A stretch of DNA of 64,000 nt from Hyphomicrobiales bacterium (lineage in GTDB: Bacteria; Pseudomonadota; Alphaproteobacteria; Rhizobiales; Rhizobiaceae). The stretch covers positions 1-64,000 of the forward strand of contig UBNQ01000027.1 of assembly GCA_900466875.1 (NCBI GenBank), read 5' to 3'. Below, piece after piece: positions 7,379 to 16,686 of the stretch. Positions within the stretch are counted from its first letter, which is position 1; each line of letters opens with the position of its first letter. The notes under the pieces are model-generated. The model was not told the DNA's origin. It was given only the letters and a program-made list of their open reading frames with translations, and ran no database searches. The position numbers and the translations under genes were made by a program.

Positions 7379-8794
7379 ATGAGTGACATGCATGACGACA
7401 CCCTCGTCAACCGGCAAGTTGGCGGCGAAGGGCACGATATCTATTCCGAAGACGGTTCGATCCGGTCGGAATTTCTGGCGCGAGTCGGCGCGGCCATCGC
7501 TGATCGCGACGTGCTTTTCCTTCGCCAGAATGTCGCCAGGCTGCACGAATCCGAACTCGGCGACCTGCTCGAATCGATACTTCCCGATCAGCGTCTCGCG
7601 CTGGTCAAACTGCTCGGCAAGGACTTTGACCTTACTGCCCTGACCGAAGTCGACGAAGCCATCCGCATGGAGATCGTCGACCAGATGCCGAACGCGCAGA
7701 TCGCCGCGGCGATCGGCGATCTCGATTCGGACGATGCCGTCTACATCCTGGAAGACCTCGACCATCAGGACCGCGAAGAAATTCTGGCGCAACTGCCGTT
7801 TACCGAGCGGGTACGTCTGCGGCGAGCGCTGGATTATCCCGAAAGCTCCGCCGGTCGGCGTATGCAGACGGAATTCGTCGCGGTGCCGCCGTTCTGGACC
7901 GTTGGCCAGACGATCGATTACCTGCGCGACGAGGAAAACCTGCCGGACAGCTTTTCGCAGATTTTCGTCATCGATCCGACCTTCCGACTTCTCGGCATCA
8001 TCGATCTCGACCGCATCCTGCGCACCAAGCGGCAGACCCGGATCGAGACGATCATGCGGGAGACCAGCCATCCGATCCCGGCCGATATGGACCAGGAAGA
8101 AGCGGCCCAGATTTTCGAACAGTACGACCTTCTGTCCGCCGCCGTCGTCGACGACAATGGACGCCTCGTCGGTGTGCTGACCATCGATGACGTGGTCGAC
8201 GTGATCCAGGAAGAGGCGGAAGAGGATTTGCGTCGCCTGTCCGGCGTCGGTGACGAAGAACTGTCCGACTCGGTCAAGGATACGTCGCGCTCGCGCGTTC
8301 CGTGGCTGATGGTCAACCTCGTCACCGCTTTCCTGTCTGCATCCGTGATCGGGCTGTTCGAGGCGACGATCGAGGAGATCGTGGCACTTGCCATCCTCAT
8401 GCCGATCGTCGCGGGCATGGGCGGCAATGCCGGGTCGCAGACCATGACGGTGACGGTGCGCGCGCTTGCCACCCGCGATCTCGATATCCACAATTCCTGG
8501 CGTGTCGTGCGCCGTGAAGCCGGTGTCGGCCTCATCAACGGCATGTTGTTCGGAACCGTCGTCGGGTCAGTTGCCGGCTGGTGGTTTGCCGATTTTCACC
8601 TCGGAATGGTGATCGCGTCGGCGATGATGATCAACATGTTCGCCGCCGCCATGGCCGGCATGATGATACCGCTGCTGCTCGATAAGTCTGGAACCGACCC
8701 GGCCGTCTCGTCGGCCGTGTTCGTGACGGCGATTACGGACATGACCGGGTTCATGAGTTTCCTCGGGCTTGCGACCATATGGCTGCTGAAATAG
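7379..8794 (+). CDS. mgtE: Magnesium transporter MgtE
   Basis: A 471-residue protein with the full MgtE layout: N-terminal MgtE_N superhelix (about residues 40-140, including LGDLLESILPDQRLALVKLL-like repeats), two CBS domains (about 145-265, with PADMDQEEAAQIFEQYDLLSA split at their junction) and a C-terminal five-helix channel domain. The pore signature is seen in LMPIVAGMGGNAGSQTM. The channel admits Mg2+ and is gated by Mg2+ bound to the N and CBS domains. ATG 7379 was chosen over the preceding in-frame TTG; a GAGGGCGG stretch precedes it. It is followed after 60 bp by a MerR regulator. Confidence 0.95.
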   Translation: MSDMHDDTLVNRQVGGEGHDIYSEDGSIRSEFLARVGAAIADRDVLFLRQNVARLHESELGDLLESILPDQRLALVKLLGKDFDLTALTEVDEAIRMEIVDQMPNAQIAAAIGDLDSDDAVYILEDLDHQDREEILAQLPFTERVRLRRALDYPESSAGRRMQTEFVAVPPFWTVGQTIDYLRDEENLPDSFSQIFVIDPTFRLLGIIDLDRILRTKRQTRIETIMRETSHPIPADMDQEEAAQIFEQYDLLSAAVVDDNGRLVGVLTIDDVVDVIQEEAEEDLRRLSGVGDEELSDSVKDTSRSRVPWLMVNLVTAFLSASVIGLFEATIEEIVALAILMPIVAGMGGNAGSQTMTVTVRALATRDLDIHNSWRVVRREAGVGLINGMLFGTVVGSVAGWWFADFHLGMVIASAMMINMFAAAMAGMMIPLLLDKSGTDPAVSSAVFVTAITDMTGFMSFLGLATIWLLK

Positions 8795-8801
8795 GCGCGG
8801 T

Positions 8802-8830
8802 TTGACTGTTACGTAAAAGTCAATTATTTT
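8802..8830 (+). promoter_or_regulatory. Promoter with overlapping palindromic operator for the MerR gene
   Basis: TTGACT (-35, 8802-8807) and TATTTT (-10, 8825-8830) are 17 bp apart. The sequence from 8802 to 8823 is a near-perfect palindrome: arms TTGACT and AGTCAA around a central TTACGTAA, with a single mismatched pair. An inverted repeat within the spacer is typical of MerR-family operators, so self-regulation is likely. The TACGTA core resembles LiuR sites from memory. Confidence 0.65.
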
Positions 8831-8854
8831 CGCGGCCCACAGCAGGGAAACGAC

Positions 8855-9241
8855 GTGGACAAATATTACAGCATAACTGAACTGACGCGCGAATTCGGCG
8901 TGTCGACGCGCACGCTGCGATTTTACGAGGATGAGGGCCTGATCCATCCCGAACGCCGTGGACGCACACGGCTGTTCCGGGCGACCGACCGCCGGCTCAT
9001 CCAGGAAATCCTTCGCGGCCGTCGTATCGGTTTCACGATTGCCGAAATCCGCGAGATCATCCAGGTCTACAGGGAGCCGCCCGGAGAAATGGGCCAGCTC
9101 AAGCTTTTGATGATACGTGTCGATGAAAAGCGCAACGACCTTCGCCAGAAGCGCAAGGATATCGACGAAACCCTTGCCGAACTCGACAATGTCGAAGAGG
9201 CGTGCCTCACGCGTCTCGCCGAAATCGGCGTCGGTACCTGA
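8855..9241 (+). CDS. MerR family regulator, LiuR-like
   Basis: A 128-residue protein starting at GTG. The N-terminal winged helix-turn-helix is typical of MerR (YYSITELTREFGVSTRTLRF, then YEDEGLIHPERRG and RRIGFTIAEIREII). The second half is a dimerising coiled coil (KRNDLRQKRKDIDETLAELD) with only one Cys, so it is not a metal sensor. Overall it resembles LiuR, which controls leucine/isovalerate catabolism in proteobacteria, but no liu genes are in this window. The palindromic operator just upstream suggests autoregulation. The assignment to LiuR is inferred from similarity and should be held loosely. Confidence 0.8.
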   Translation: MDKYYSITELTREFGVSTRTLRFYEDEGLIHPERRGRTRLFRATDRRLIQEILRGRRIGFTIAEIREIIQVYREPPGEMGQLKLLMIRVDEKRNDLRQKRKDIDETLAELDNVEEACLTRLAEIGVGT

Positions 9242-9252
9242 AACGCTCGATC

Positions 9253-10260
9253 CTATTCAATCTCGGCTGAACACTGCTGGTAAACCGATAGTACGCGCCC
9301 GTCGTCGGGCGGTATCCGGCCTGCTGTCAGTGGAGTGAGCAGGGACTGTTCTGTCAGCTGGCGTGCTGCGCAATCGCAGAAGCGCTGCGAGAGGTTGTTG
9401 TCATATCCCTGAGACTGGATTTGCGCGGTACATCCCCTGACATAGGATGTCGCGGGGTCGGGCGGGCTTACGAGCGAGAAGAGATAAACCAGACCGATCA
9501 GGATTGGCTGGTGCACCAGATAGACGGTCAGGCTGTTGCGCCCCGCTTTGGCGAGTATCGTGTCATTGCGCTGGATCTTTGCCAGTCGTGTCATCCAGCC
9601 ACGAGCAATCGCAAGCCGTGTGACTGCGATGCCCGTCAGCAATGCTGCCAGCCACGGAAACAGCGGCACATAATCGTTGGAACGCGGCGGCAGTTCCGCA
9701 AATCCGATCCAGGCCAGCCAGCGTGCGTCGAACAGGGATGATTGCAGGATACCCGGCAAGATCGTCGCATTGGTGATCATGCCGGCTACAATCAGGAGTG
9801 GCGCTGCAAAGGCGATCCCGAGCGGTACCCGCAGAAATGCCAGTCCTATCAGGCTGGACAGGGCGATATTGTGCAATATGCCGAAGAAGATCCATTCCTG
9901 CGGGAAGGCAAAAAGCGTGGCGATGCTGATTGCAAGCGCTGCCCCGGCAACGATGGCAAGACGCTTCCAGAAAGACGGCCAGCGAATGCCGCGTCCATGC
10001 GCCATGACCAGGCTGGCACCGGCAAGGAACAGGAACGAGCTGGCGATTGCGCGGGCATAAAGGCGGAAGAAGCCTTGTGTTGCCGTCTCCAGCGGGATGT
10101 AGCCAAAGAAACCGAGATCCCAGGTGAAATGATAGGTCGCCATGGCGATCAGCGCCACGCCGCGAAGCGTATCGATCAGCAATATGCGCGGCGCTCGCTC
10201 GCCTGCCGGCTGGCTGTGGGTATCGGCTGCTGTCACTCTGCTTTTATCCTTAGTCGTCAT
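9253..10260 (-). CDS. DUF1624 / heparan-alpha-glucosaminide N-acetyltransferase-like membrane protein
   Basis: A 335-residue membrane protein with about eight helices. The N-terminal RILLIDTLRGVALIAMATYH and FFGILHNIALSSLIGL are signatures of the DUF1624/HGSNAT catalytic family, putative membrane acyltransferases. After the last helix (VYLVHQPILIGLVYLF) comes a soluble tail of about 75 residues with four cysteines (RGC, FCDC, QQC) that may form disulphides. The start ATG at 10260 overlaps the stop of the DUF599 gene, so the two are translationally coupled. The acceptor substrate is unknown; modification of an envelope polysaccharide is a guess. Confidence 0.8.
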   Translation of the reverse strand: MTTKDKSRVTAADTHSQPAGERAPRILLIDTLRGVALIAMATYHFTWDLGFFGYIPLETATQGFFRLYARAIASSFLFLAGASLVMAHGRGIRWPSFWKRLAIVAGAALAISIATLFAFPQEWIFFGILHNIALSSLIGLAFLRVPLGIAFAAPLLIVAGMITNATILPGILQSSLFDARWLAWIGFAELPPRSNDYVPLFPWLAALLTGIAVTRLAIARGWMTRLAKIQRNDTILAKAGRNSLTVYLVHQPILIGLVYLFSLVSPPDPATSYVRGCTAQIQSQGYDNNLSQRFCDCAARQLTEQSLLTPLTAGRIPPDDGRVLSVYQQCSAEIE

Positions 10261-10942
10261 CCATGATGGCGAGCCGCGCCTCGGAAAAATACTGGCGGCG
10301 GACCAGCGCAACGATGATGATCACTGTCGTTGCCATGAACACATAGGGCCCGGCGAACCAGCCGAGATAGCCGATCGAGAGAAAAAGTGTTCTCAGGCCG
10401 GAATTGAAGTGTTTTGCCGCGATCATGTTCATCTTGATGACGTGGTCGGCAGCCTTTCGGGCCGCAACGGGGTCGGCTTCAGCCTCCCTGGTCATCGGCA
10501 GCGCGCCGAACAGAATCGTACAGTAGTTGAACAGCCGGTAGGCCCAGCCGAACTTGAAGAAGGCGTGGCCCAGAAGGAAGGCCAGTCCACCAACCTTCAT
10601 CTCGAAGACGGCCTGGCCGCCATAGGGCACGAGGGGCAGATGCGAGAAGACCGCATTCACCTTGTCGGTGGAGCCGAGAAGCGCAAAACAGCTGCCCAGC
10701 GCAAAAATCGACGAGGTGGCGAAAAAGGCGGTTCCGTTCTGCAGGCCGGCGAAGATCTGGGTGTCGATCATCCGCAATTCACGCTTCAGCGAGTTGTAAA
10801 TCCAGCGATGCCTTCGCTCGACCATGGCCTGGTTGAGGCTCTGTCGCGGAAGAAATTTTCCTCCCGACCCTGCCGAGAACCAGGAGTAAGCCGCCCAGAG
10901 AAGGGCGAAAAGGCCAAGCGCGATGTAATCTGCCAGAATCAT
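10250..10942 (-). CDS. DUF599 family membrane protein
   Basis: A 230-residue integral membrane protein with four to five predicted helices and a charged loop after the first (QSLNQAMVERRHRWIYNSLK). The pattern, including FFATSSIFALGSCFALLG and HFNSGLRTLFLSIGYLGWF, fits the DUF599 family, which has no established function. It ends MDDD with the stop overlapping the start of the downstream DUF1624 gene by 11 nt, forming a two-gene operon. Confidence 0.8.
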   Translation of the reverse strand: MILADYIALGLFALLWAAYSWFSAGSGGKFLPRQSLNQAMVERRHRWIYNSLKRELRMIDTQIFAGLQNGTAFFATSSIFALGSCFALLGSTDKVNAVFSHLPLVPYGGQAVFEMKVGGLAFLLGHAFFKFGWAYRLFNYCTILFGALPMTREAEADPVAARKAADHVIKMNMIAAKHFNSGLRTLFLSIGYLGWFAGPYVFMATTVIIIVALVRRQYFSEARLAIMDDD

Positions 10943-11208
10943 GGAAAACTGCCGGGAGCCGAAATCTTATCGTCGGACTTTTGCGTTGTTTCAGCGGCGG
11001 CGGCAAGGGGAGCGGGCAATTCCTGACAACAGTTTCTCCGCACTTGCGCATCAGAGAGCGAGGCAGCATATGAGATGCGCGTGTAATGTCGTTGATGTCC
11101 AATAGGGTGTCGGACTGCCAACATGACGGCACACTCATATGACATAGGCTGCGAGCGTTCCCACTCGGGCAGTCAGCATCTGGCCAGTATCTGGATTGAA
11201 GAAATTCC

Positions 11209-12609
11209 ATGTTTCTATCCGTCTTCGACGTATTCAAGATCGGCATCGGGCCGTCGAGTTCTCACACGATGGGACCGATGTCGGCTGCCAACCGGTTTCT
11301 CGACCTCATCCTGTCCGATGACTGGCCGCGTCCGGCGGGCGCGCATGTGGCAGCCCTTCAAGCTTCGCTGCACGGCTCGCTTGCGTTTACCGGCATCGGC
11401 CACGGAACCGGCAGGGCGGTCGTTCTCGGGTTGATGGGAGAGGCGCCGAATACGGTCGACCCGGACCGCATGGACGAGATTATCGATCAGGTGGAACGGA
11501 CAGGACGTGTCACCCCGCCCGGCCATCCGGCCTATGATTTTCAGCCGAAGACCGATCTGATCTTCGACAAGAAGCAGGCTCTTCCCGGCCATGCCAACGG
11601 CATGAGCTTTTCGGCGCTCGACAAGGACGGTCGGCTGCTGCTGAAGCGCATCTATTATTCGATCGGCGGTGGCTTCGTCGTCACCGACACCGAGCTTGCG
11701 GCCATGCGCGCGACGAAGGATGCGGGTGGCGGCGAGCGCGTGCCCTATCCGTTCGCAACCGCCAGGCAGATGTTGGAAATGTCTCATGGCGCGGGACTTT
11801 CGATTGCCCAGATGAAACGCGCCAACGAACTGACCCGAACCAATGCAGCGGCACTCGACGACGGAATTGACGCGATCTGGGAGGCGATGGACGGCTGTAT
11901 CGATCGAGGCCTGAAGGTCGACGGCATCATGCCGGGCGGGCTCAAGGTCAAGCGGCGGGCGAGGGCGATCCATGACCGGCTCAACGAGGAATGGCGCAGC
12001 AATCGGCCCAATCCGCTCCTCGCCAATGACTGGCTTTCCGTTTACGCGATGGCGGTGAACGAGGAAAATGCCGGCGGCGGACGTGTGGTGACCGCACCCA
12101 CCAATGGCGCTGCCGGCGTCATTCCCGCGACGCTCAAATATTTCCTGCACTTTCACGAGGACGCGACGAAGGACGACATTCGCGAGTTCCTGCTGACGGC
12201 CGCCGCGATCGGCGGAATCATCAAGCATAATGCCTCTATTTCCGGCGCCGAGGTCGGCTGTCAGGGCGAAGTCGGTTCCGCCGCGGCGATGGCGGCCGCC
12301 GGGCTTGCCGCCGTGATGGGCGGCTCGCCGGAGCAGATCGAGAATGCAGCCGAAATCGCGCTGGAGCACCATCTCGGCATGACCTGTGATCCGATCGCCG
12401 GCCTCGTTCAGGTTCCCTGTATCGAGCGCAACGCGCTGGGGGCCGTGAAAGCGGTCACGGCGGCATCGCTCGCCATCAAGGGAGACGGAACGCATTTCGT
12501 GCCGCTTGATGCCTGTATCGAGACGATGCGCCAGACCGGTAACGACATGAGCGAGAAATACAAGGAAACCTCCACCGGCGGGCTTGCCGTCAACGTGGTG
12601 GAGTGCTGA
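11209..12609 (+). CDS. sdaA: L-serine ammonia-lyase, iron-sulfur dependent, single chain
   Basis: A 466-residue enzyme converting L-serine to pyruvate and ammonia. It carries the N-terminal beta domain ([20 protein letters not shown]) and the catalytic alpha domain ([56 protein letters not shown]). The three cysteines holding the [4Fe-4S] cluster are visible in VGCQG, MTCDP and VPCIE, the last two 11 residues apart as in the family. Length is normal for single-chain type II enzymes. It appears monocistronic, with DUF1489 following after 71 bp. Confidence 0.96.
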   Translation: MFLSVFDVFKIGIGPSSSHTMGPMSAANRFLDLILSDDWPRPAGAHVAALQASLHGSLAFTGIGHGTGRAVVLGLMGEAPNTVDPDRMDEIIDQVERTGRVTPPGHPAYDFQPKTDLIFDKKQALPGHANGMSFSALDKDGRLLLKRIYYSIGGGFVVTDTELAAMRATKDAGGGERVPYPFATARQMLEMSHGAGLSIAQMKRANELTRTNAAALDDGIDAIWEAMDGCIDRGLKVDGIMPGGLKVKRRARAIHDRLNEEWRSNRPNPLLANDWLSVYAMAVNEENAGGGRVVTAPTNGAAGVIPATLKYFLHFHEDATKDDIREFLLTAAAIGGIIKHNASISGAEVGCQGEVGSAAAMAAAGLAAVMGGSPEQIENAAEIALEHHLGMTCDPIAGLVQVPCIERNALGAVKAVTAASLAIKGDGTHFVPLDACIETMRQTGNDMSEKYKETSTGGLAVNVVEC

Positions 12610-12680
12610 TCGCGTCGATGATTGTGGACCCGGCCGGGATTTGACTTGACTGGCGGACCGCGCGGGGCTTCAAGCCAGTC

Positions 12681-13118
12681 ATGGCTCTTCATCTCATCAA
12701 GCTTTGCGTCGGCGCAGACAGTATCCAGGATCTCAGGGATTGGGTATCGGAGCGGTCGCTGACCGCCATGGCTGTCGGCCTAGAGCCGCACAGCATCCAT
12801 ACGACCCGCATGGTGCCGAAGCGGGTGGACGAGCTGCTCGATGGCGGATCGCTCTACTGGGTTATCAAGGGGCAGGTTTCTGCCCGGCAGAAGCTGCTCG
12901 ACCTGCGCACAGTCACCGGTGGTGACGGTATCCAGAGATGTGAACTTGTTCTCGGTCCCGAGGTCATCGAGACTGCGTCGCAGCCTAAGCGGCCGTTTCA
13001 AGGTTGGCGGTATCTGAAGGACGAAGAGACGCCGCGCGATCTTGGTGCACTCGGCGACGACGTCGCGGCGCTGCCGGAAGACCTGCGCCGCGAACTGTCT
13101 GATCTGGGCCTGCTTTAA
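12681..13118 (+). CDS. DUF1489 family protein
   Basis: A 145-residue soluble protein with the DUF1489 pattern: HLIKLCVGADSIQDLRDW at the start, HTTRMVPKRVDELLDGGSLYWVIKG, and the end segment PKRPFQGWRYLKDEETPRDL. The family is widespread in alphaproteobacteria, has an uncharacterised role, and usually stands as a single gene. Its stop overlaps the last bases of the convergent 92-residue gene by four nucleotides. Confidence 0.9.
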   Translation: MALHLIKLCVGADSIQDLRDWVSERSLTAMAVGLEPHSIHTTRMVPKRVDELLDGGSLYWVIKGQVSARQKLLDLRTVTGGDGIQRCELVLGPEVIETASQPKRPFQGWRYLKDEETPRDLGALGDDVAALPEDLRRELSDLGLL

Positions 13119-13393
13119 ACGATCGTTTTCGGCGGAAGCTTCATGCGCACCGACATGCGTCCCGAATGGGCGGCGACGTGCAGATGGATGCCTGCTTCCG
13201 GCTGAGCCTGACGCCAGGCACGTGCGCCGTGGCTCAGGAGGAGAGAAACCAGATCCCTGGTCTTTTCCTTCGACCGTGTCAGGCCAAGGCCCGCCAGCCG
13301 CATCGCCGCTTCGTGAAGCGGATTAAGTGCCATGCCCTTGGCTCGGGACAGATGGGCCGTTCCGAAATTGGCGCTATTTTCATTCATTCCCAT
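13115..13393 (-). CDS. Small conserved hypothetical protein
   Basis: A 92-residue protein with a helical middle (NPLHEAAMRLAGLGLTRSKE and DLVSLLLSHGARAWRQAQ) and a basic C-terminus. No membrane segment or signal peptide is seen and I do not recognise the family. It overlaps the end of DUF1489 tail-to-tail by four bases. The only weak point is the absence of a strong ribosome-binding site, so the exact start is uncertain. Confidence 0.55.
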   Translation of the reverse strand: MGMNENSANFGTAHLSRAKGMALNPLHEAAMRLAGLGLTRSKEKTRDLVSLLLSHGARAWRQAQPEAGIHLHVAAHSGRMSVRMKLPPKTIV

Positions 13394-13459
13394 CGGAAAC
13401 CCCGTTTACACATTACAAGTCGAGATTTCGCCGAGCCGTTTCCGGCGCGGTGTCGAAGC

Positions 13460-13475
13460 GGGGGCTTGCGCCCCC
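13460..13475 (-). terminator. Hairpin after the D,D-carboxypeptidase gene
   Basis: A GGGGGC/GCCCCC stem with a GCAA loop (read on the minus strand) begins a few bases after the stop of the carboxypeptidase gene. There is no T-run, so intrinsic termination is only possible; it may protect the mRNA end. Confidence 0.45.
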
Positions 13476-13479
13476 ACCC

Positions 13480-14934
13480 TTACTGCATGGACGCCCAGCA
13501 GCTTACGCCCTTCTTCTTCAGAACGTTGCAGGCATCGACCGCTGTCTTCTGGTCGTCGAAACCACCGAAGCGTGCGCGGTAAATCTGTTCGCCCTTGTTG
13601 CTGAAGGCGACCGTAAAGGGTTTGGCGGAACGCAATACCTTGCCGCCTTTATCCTGCGCATTGTGCAGGAGATCGAGGGCCATCTTCTCGCTCGGAGAGA
13701 CGCCAATCTGAATGACCCAGCCGGACATGGCCGAAACCGATGTCGTTGCGCGGGTCGAAGCCGTGGTGACCTGGTCGACCGGCTCGGAAGGCACGTCGCG
13801 CTTGCTGACTGCTGCCTCGCGCTTCGGCACGGATGCAGGAGGGGCAATCGCTGCCAGGGCCTGGGTTGCGGACCTGCTCTGTGCGCTTTCGCCGGCATAT
13901 GCAGATGCGGAGGCTGCAGCAACCTTCGGCACGGCCAGCGGAGCGGTCGGGCGCGGATCACGCTGTTCGTAACGGGCATCCGGGAGCGGACCGCTGTTGG
14001 GCAGGTCGAGTGCTGCGACCTGACGGCCATCGGAGGCTTCGGCGACAACGGAAGGAGTGCGTGGTACCGGCGTTGCCGGGGCGGACGGCGCCATCTGGGC
14101 GATCAGGTTGGACCTGCCGCCGCGCGTTGCCTTGGGAAGATATTCGGCAACCAGCTTGCGCATCGTCGCATCACGGGCGGCGCTGGAGCGACCGCCGAGC
14201 ACGACGGCGACGATAGAGCGACCGTCCAGTTCCGCAGACGTGGCGAGGTTGCTGCCAGCTGCACGGGTGTAACCCGTTTTGATGCCGTCGACGCCTTTGA
14301 CCGAACCGACGAGGCGGTTGTGGTTGCCGATCGTAACCTTACCGTACTGGAAGGTGCGGATACCGAAATAGGGATAATATTGCGGGAAATGCTGACGCAG
14401 CGCCATGCCAAGTCGCGCCTGGTCGCGCGCCGTGGTCATCTGTGCGGTGTTCGGCAGGCCATGGGCGTTGCGATAGGTGGTGCGCGTCATGCCGAGGGCA
14501 CGGGCCTTGTTGGTCATCAGTTGCGCGAAACGCGCTTCCGAGCCGCCGATATATTCACCGAGTGCGGTTGCGATGTCGTTTGCTGAGCGTGTCACGAGGG
14601 CACGGATGGCCTGGTCGACCGTCACGCTGTTGCCTGCTTTGACGAAAAGTTTCGAAGGAGGCTCCTTGGCGGCGTTGGCCGAAACCGGAACCTTCGAGTC
14701 CAGCGAGAAGCGGCCTGCTTCAAGGGCTTCGAACGTCAGATAAAGGGTCATCATCTTGGTGAGAGAGGCCGGATAGCGCAGGCCGTCCGGATCTTCGCCG
14801 TAGAGAACCTTGCCCGACTTCGCGTCGACGACGATGCCCGCATATTTGGGGTCTGCATGCGCCGGCTGCGCAACCGCGGACAACGACAACGCAATTGCGA
14901 AGAGGTATCCGAGGCGTTTCGCCTGCGTTTTCAT
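13480..14934 (-). CDS. D-alanyl-D-alanine carboxypeptidase with C-terminal SPOR domain
   Basis: A 484-residue penicillin-binding protein of the DacF/PBP5 (S11) type. A clean signal peptide (KRLGYLFAIALSLSAVAQPAHA) precedes the catalytic domain with all three motifs: SLTK (nucleophile Ser), SAN and KTG (GIKTGYTRAAGSN). A long Pro/Ala-rich linker of about 110 residues leads to a SPOR domain (SGWVIQIGVSPSEKMALDLL to the end), which binds denuded peptidoglycan at the septum. It trims the terminal D-Ala from stem peptides in the periplasm. I start at ATG 14934, where the signal peptide begins and AAGGG is close; the frame is open to 15000. Confidence 0.92.
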   Translation of the reverse strand: MKTQAKRLGYLFAIALSLSAVAQPAHADPKYAGIVVDAKSGKVLYGEDPDGLRYPASLTKMMTLYLTFEALEAGRFSLDSKVPVSANAAKEPPSKLFVKAGNSVTVDQAIRALVTRSANDIATALGEYIGGSEARFAQLMTNKARALGMTRTTYRNAHGLPNTAQMTTARDQARLGMALRQHFPQYYPYFGIRTFQYGKVTIGNHNRLVGSVKGVDGIKTGYTRAAGSNLATSAELDGRSIVAVVLGGRSSAARDATMRKLVAEYLPKATRGGRSNLIAQMAPSAPATPVPRTPSVVAEASDGRQVAALDLPNSGPLPDARYEQRDPRPTAPLAVPKVAAASASAYAGESAQSRSATQALAAIAPPASVPKREAAVSKRDVPSEPVDQVTTASTRATTSVSAMSGWVIQIGVSPSEKMALDLLHNAQDKGGKVLRSAKPFTVAFSNKGEQIYRARFGGFDDQKTAVDACNVLKKKGVSCWASMQ

Positions 14935-15113
14935 TGAACCCTTGGGACGGGACGCCGGGAACATGGTTTTCAACACTGCCGCACTCATCGATTTTGTCAT
15001 TTTTCAACTGATCCGGACGTGCCCCCACCCCAGATCGCTAGGGGAGCAATGTAGGAGAACAGCGTTACCAAGAGGTTTATGATGAACGGCGACTTACTTC
15101 GATTTGAAGCATT

Positions 15114-15875
15114 TTAGTCGCCTTTCGAAGCGGAGGTGGTGCCGGAGGCATCAAGCCGCGCGTCGACAAAGGATGCAACTGCGGCATCAATATGATTCCA
15201 GTCCTTCAAAAGATTGCTGGAGAATCGATAAAGCACCGTCAGGTCGCGGCCGACATGGATATCCCGCTGGCAATCGCCGCTGGTTGCCCGTTCACCTGCC
15301 GATGGCAAAAGGCAGCGCACGACGAAAGGCAGCCGGCCGGCAGGCTCTGCGGTCAGCAAAACTTCCTGCCCGTAACCGCTCGTATTCTTCAGGTGATGAA
15401 GCGTCAGTCCGTTGCCATAGGGTTCGGGCGGGCCATCGAAGAGCTGGGTATAGATCGGCTCCAGTCGTCCCGACATGTCCTTCGACATGGTGCTCTGGGA
15501 AATCTGCAGGAAGATCAAAAGGTCAGGGCGGTCGGTATTGTCGAAACTGGCGCGCTGTTCGTGGCTGTATCCCAGCAATCCCGGCCATGTGAGATAGAGG
15601 TCGATCCGCTCTGTCGGTCCGGATTGGCGCTGTTCGGCGAAACGGATCGTGTTTTCCGGAATCTGCAGCCGGTCCTCGCCGATCGTCACGGCGAGCATGG
15701 TTCCGCTTTCTGAGTGGCCGCCCAGCGCCATGCGCTCGCCGAGCCAACGGCCGCCGATGCTGAGGGCCAGTGTCATCAGGACGAGCAAAATGCCGGCAAC
15801 CGTCAGGCGCAGCATCAATCGGTCGGAAATCAGTGGCAGGTCTTCCTGCGGCTGCGCTGAAGCGCGGCGTGTCAT
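15114..15875 (-). CDS. Membrane-anchored conserved hypothetical protein
   Basis: A 253-residue protein beginning MTRRASAQPQEDLPLIS with one membrane helix near the N-terminus (LRLTVAGILLVLMTLALSIG) and a periplasmic remainder. Two cysteines (VRCLLPS and SGDCQRD) are close enough for a disulphide. I do not recognise a named domain; similar proteins are, as I recall, conserved in rhizobia. The open frame runs to 16034 but would overlap the upstream gene, so ATG 15875 is preferred. It follows the BTLCP gene by 121 bp on the same strand. Confidence 0.7.
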   Translation of the reverse strand: MTRRASAQPQEDLPLISDRLMLRLTVAGILLVLMTLALSIGGRWLGERMALGGHSESGTMLAVTIGEDRLQIPENTIRFAEQRQSGPTERIDLYLTWPGLLGYSHEQRASFDNTDRPDLLIFLQISQSTMSKDMSGRLEPIYTQLFDGPPEPYGNGLTLHHLKNTSGYGQEVLLTAEPAGRLPFVVRCLLPSAGERATSGDCQRDIHVGRDLTVLYRFSSNLLKDWNHIDAAVASFVDARLDASGTTSASKGD

Positions 15876-15996
15876 GGTTTGAGCCCCGTGTCCAAATGTC
15901 GTTATGCGGGACCAAAACAGGATACGGGGTCCAAACGCCTCTGCCCGCGATAGTCTCGCGGGCAGAGTTAATTTTCTGTGAATGCGATGATGCTGC

Positions 15997-16608
15997 TTAC
16001 TGGCTGACGCTGCCGACGGCGATGGCGCGGCCATCCTGAAGCTTGACCCAGCGCGCGGGGTCGACGTTATCCTGCCGCTTCAGATAGGTGTATTCGGTAT
16101 CTGCCCAGAGAAGAACCTTGTTGCGCATATTGTCGAGCACGTAGTCGCCGCGATCGGTGCGCACCGTCAGCACGGCATGGCCTTCGCCATTCGGCTGCAG
16201 GACGACTGTGATCAGCAGCTCGGATGCGTCAAACCCCTTCTGCATCAGCATCTTGCGCTTCAGCAGAACGAAATCCTCGCAGTCGCCGGCGGTCGTCGGG
16301 TAGGTCCAGAATTCCTCGACACCGTAGAGTTCCTGGTCGGTCATCGGGGTGATCTCGGTGTTGACGGTATAGTTGACGTCGAGCATCGTGCGCCACTTGT
16401 CTTCCGTCAGCGCAACCGGACCGGCATCGCCCTTCAGCGGCTTGCATTCGCTGGTATAGCTCTTGCAGAACTCGTAATGGCCGATCGGCGGGCTGGCCTT
16501 GCCGATGACGCGCATGGCTCCGGCCGGCATTGCGAGCGCCGGTGCGGCAGCTGCGATAACGATGGCGGCAGTCAGCAATACCTGTGCAAGTCTTTTCGGA
16601 AGCGTCAT
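15997..16608 (-). CDS. BTLCP / LapG-type periplasmic cysteine peptidase
   Basis: A 203-residue secreted protein: signal peptide (LLTAAIVIAAAAPALA), then the bacterial transglutaminase-like cysteine proteinase domain (Peptidase C93, DUF920). The catalytic triad is visible: Cys in TAGDCEDFVLLKR, His in NGEGHAVLTVRT and Asp in DYVLDNMRN. The Pseudomonas member, LapG, cleaves a large surface adhesin and is held back by the c-di-GMP receptor LapD. Its rhizobial substrates are not established. ATG 16608 has GGGAGA upstream. A 22-bp repeat array lies 79-188 bp before the start, and a PilZ gene is next upstream. Confidence 0.88.
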   Translation of the reverse strand: MTLPKRLAQVLLTAAIVIAAAAPALAMPAGAMRVIGKASPPIGHYEFCKSYTSECKPLKGDAGPVALTEDKWRTMLDVNYTVNTEITPMTDQELYGVEEFWTYPTTAGDCEDFVLLKRKMLMQKGFDASELLITVVLQPNGEGHAVLTVRTDRGDYVLDNMRNKVLLWADTEYTYLKRQDNVDPARWVKLQDGRAIAVGSVSQ

Positions 16609-16686
16609 TTTTCTGTCTCCCCGTGGTTGAGGTGACAGTGCCGGAAAGGCTTTGAGTGAACGCAAAATAGCGTCGTAAAATCAATC

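Noticed and set aside
11067..11141. CATATGAG / CTCATATG inverted repeat upstream of sdaA
   Set aside because: Only 8 bp with 59 bp between the arms; likely by chance in a 267-bp gap.
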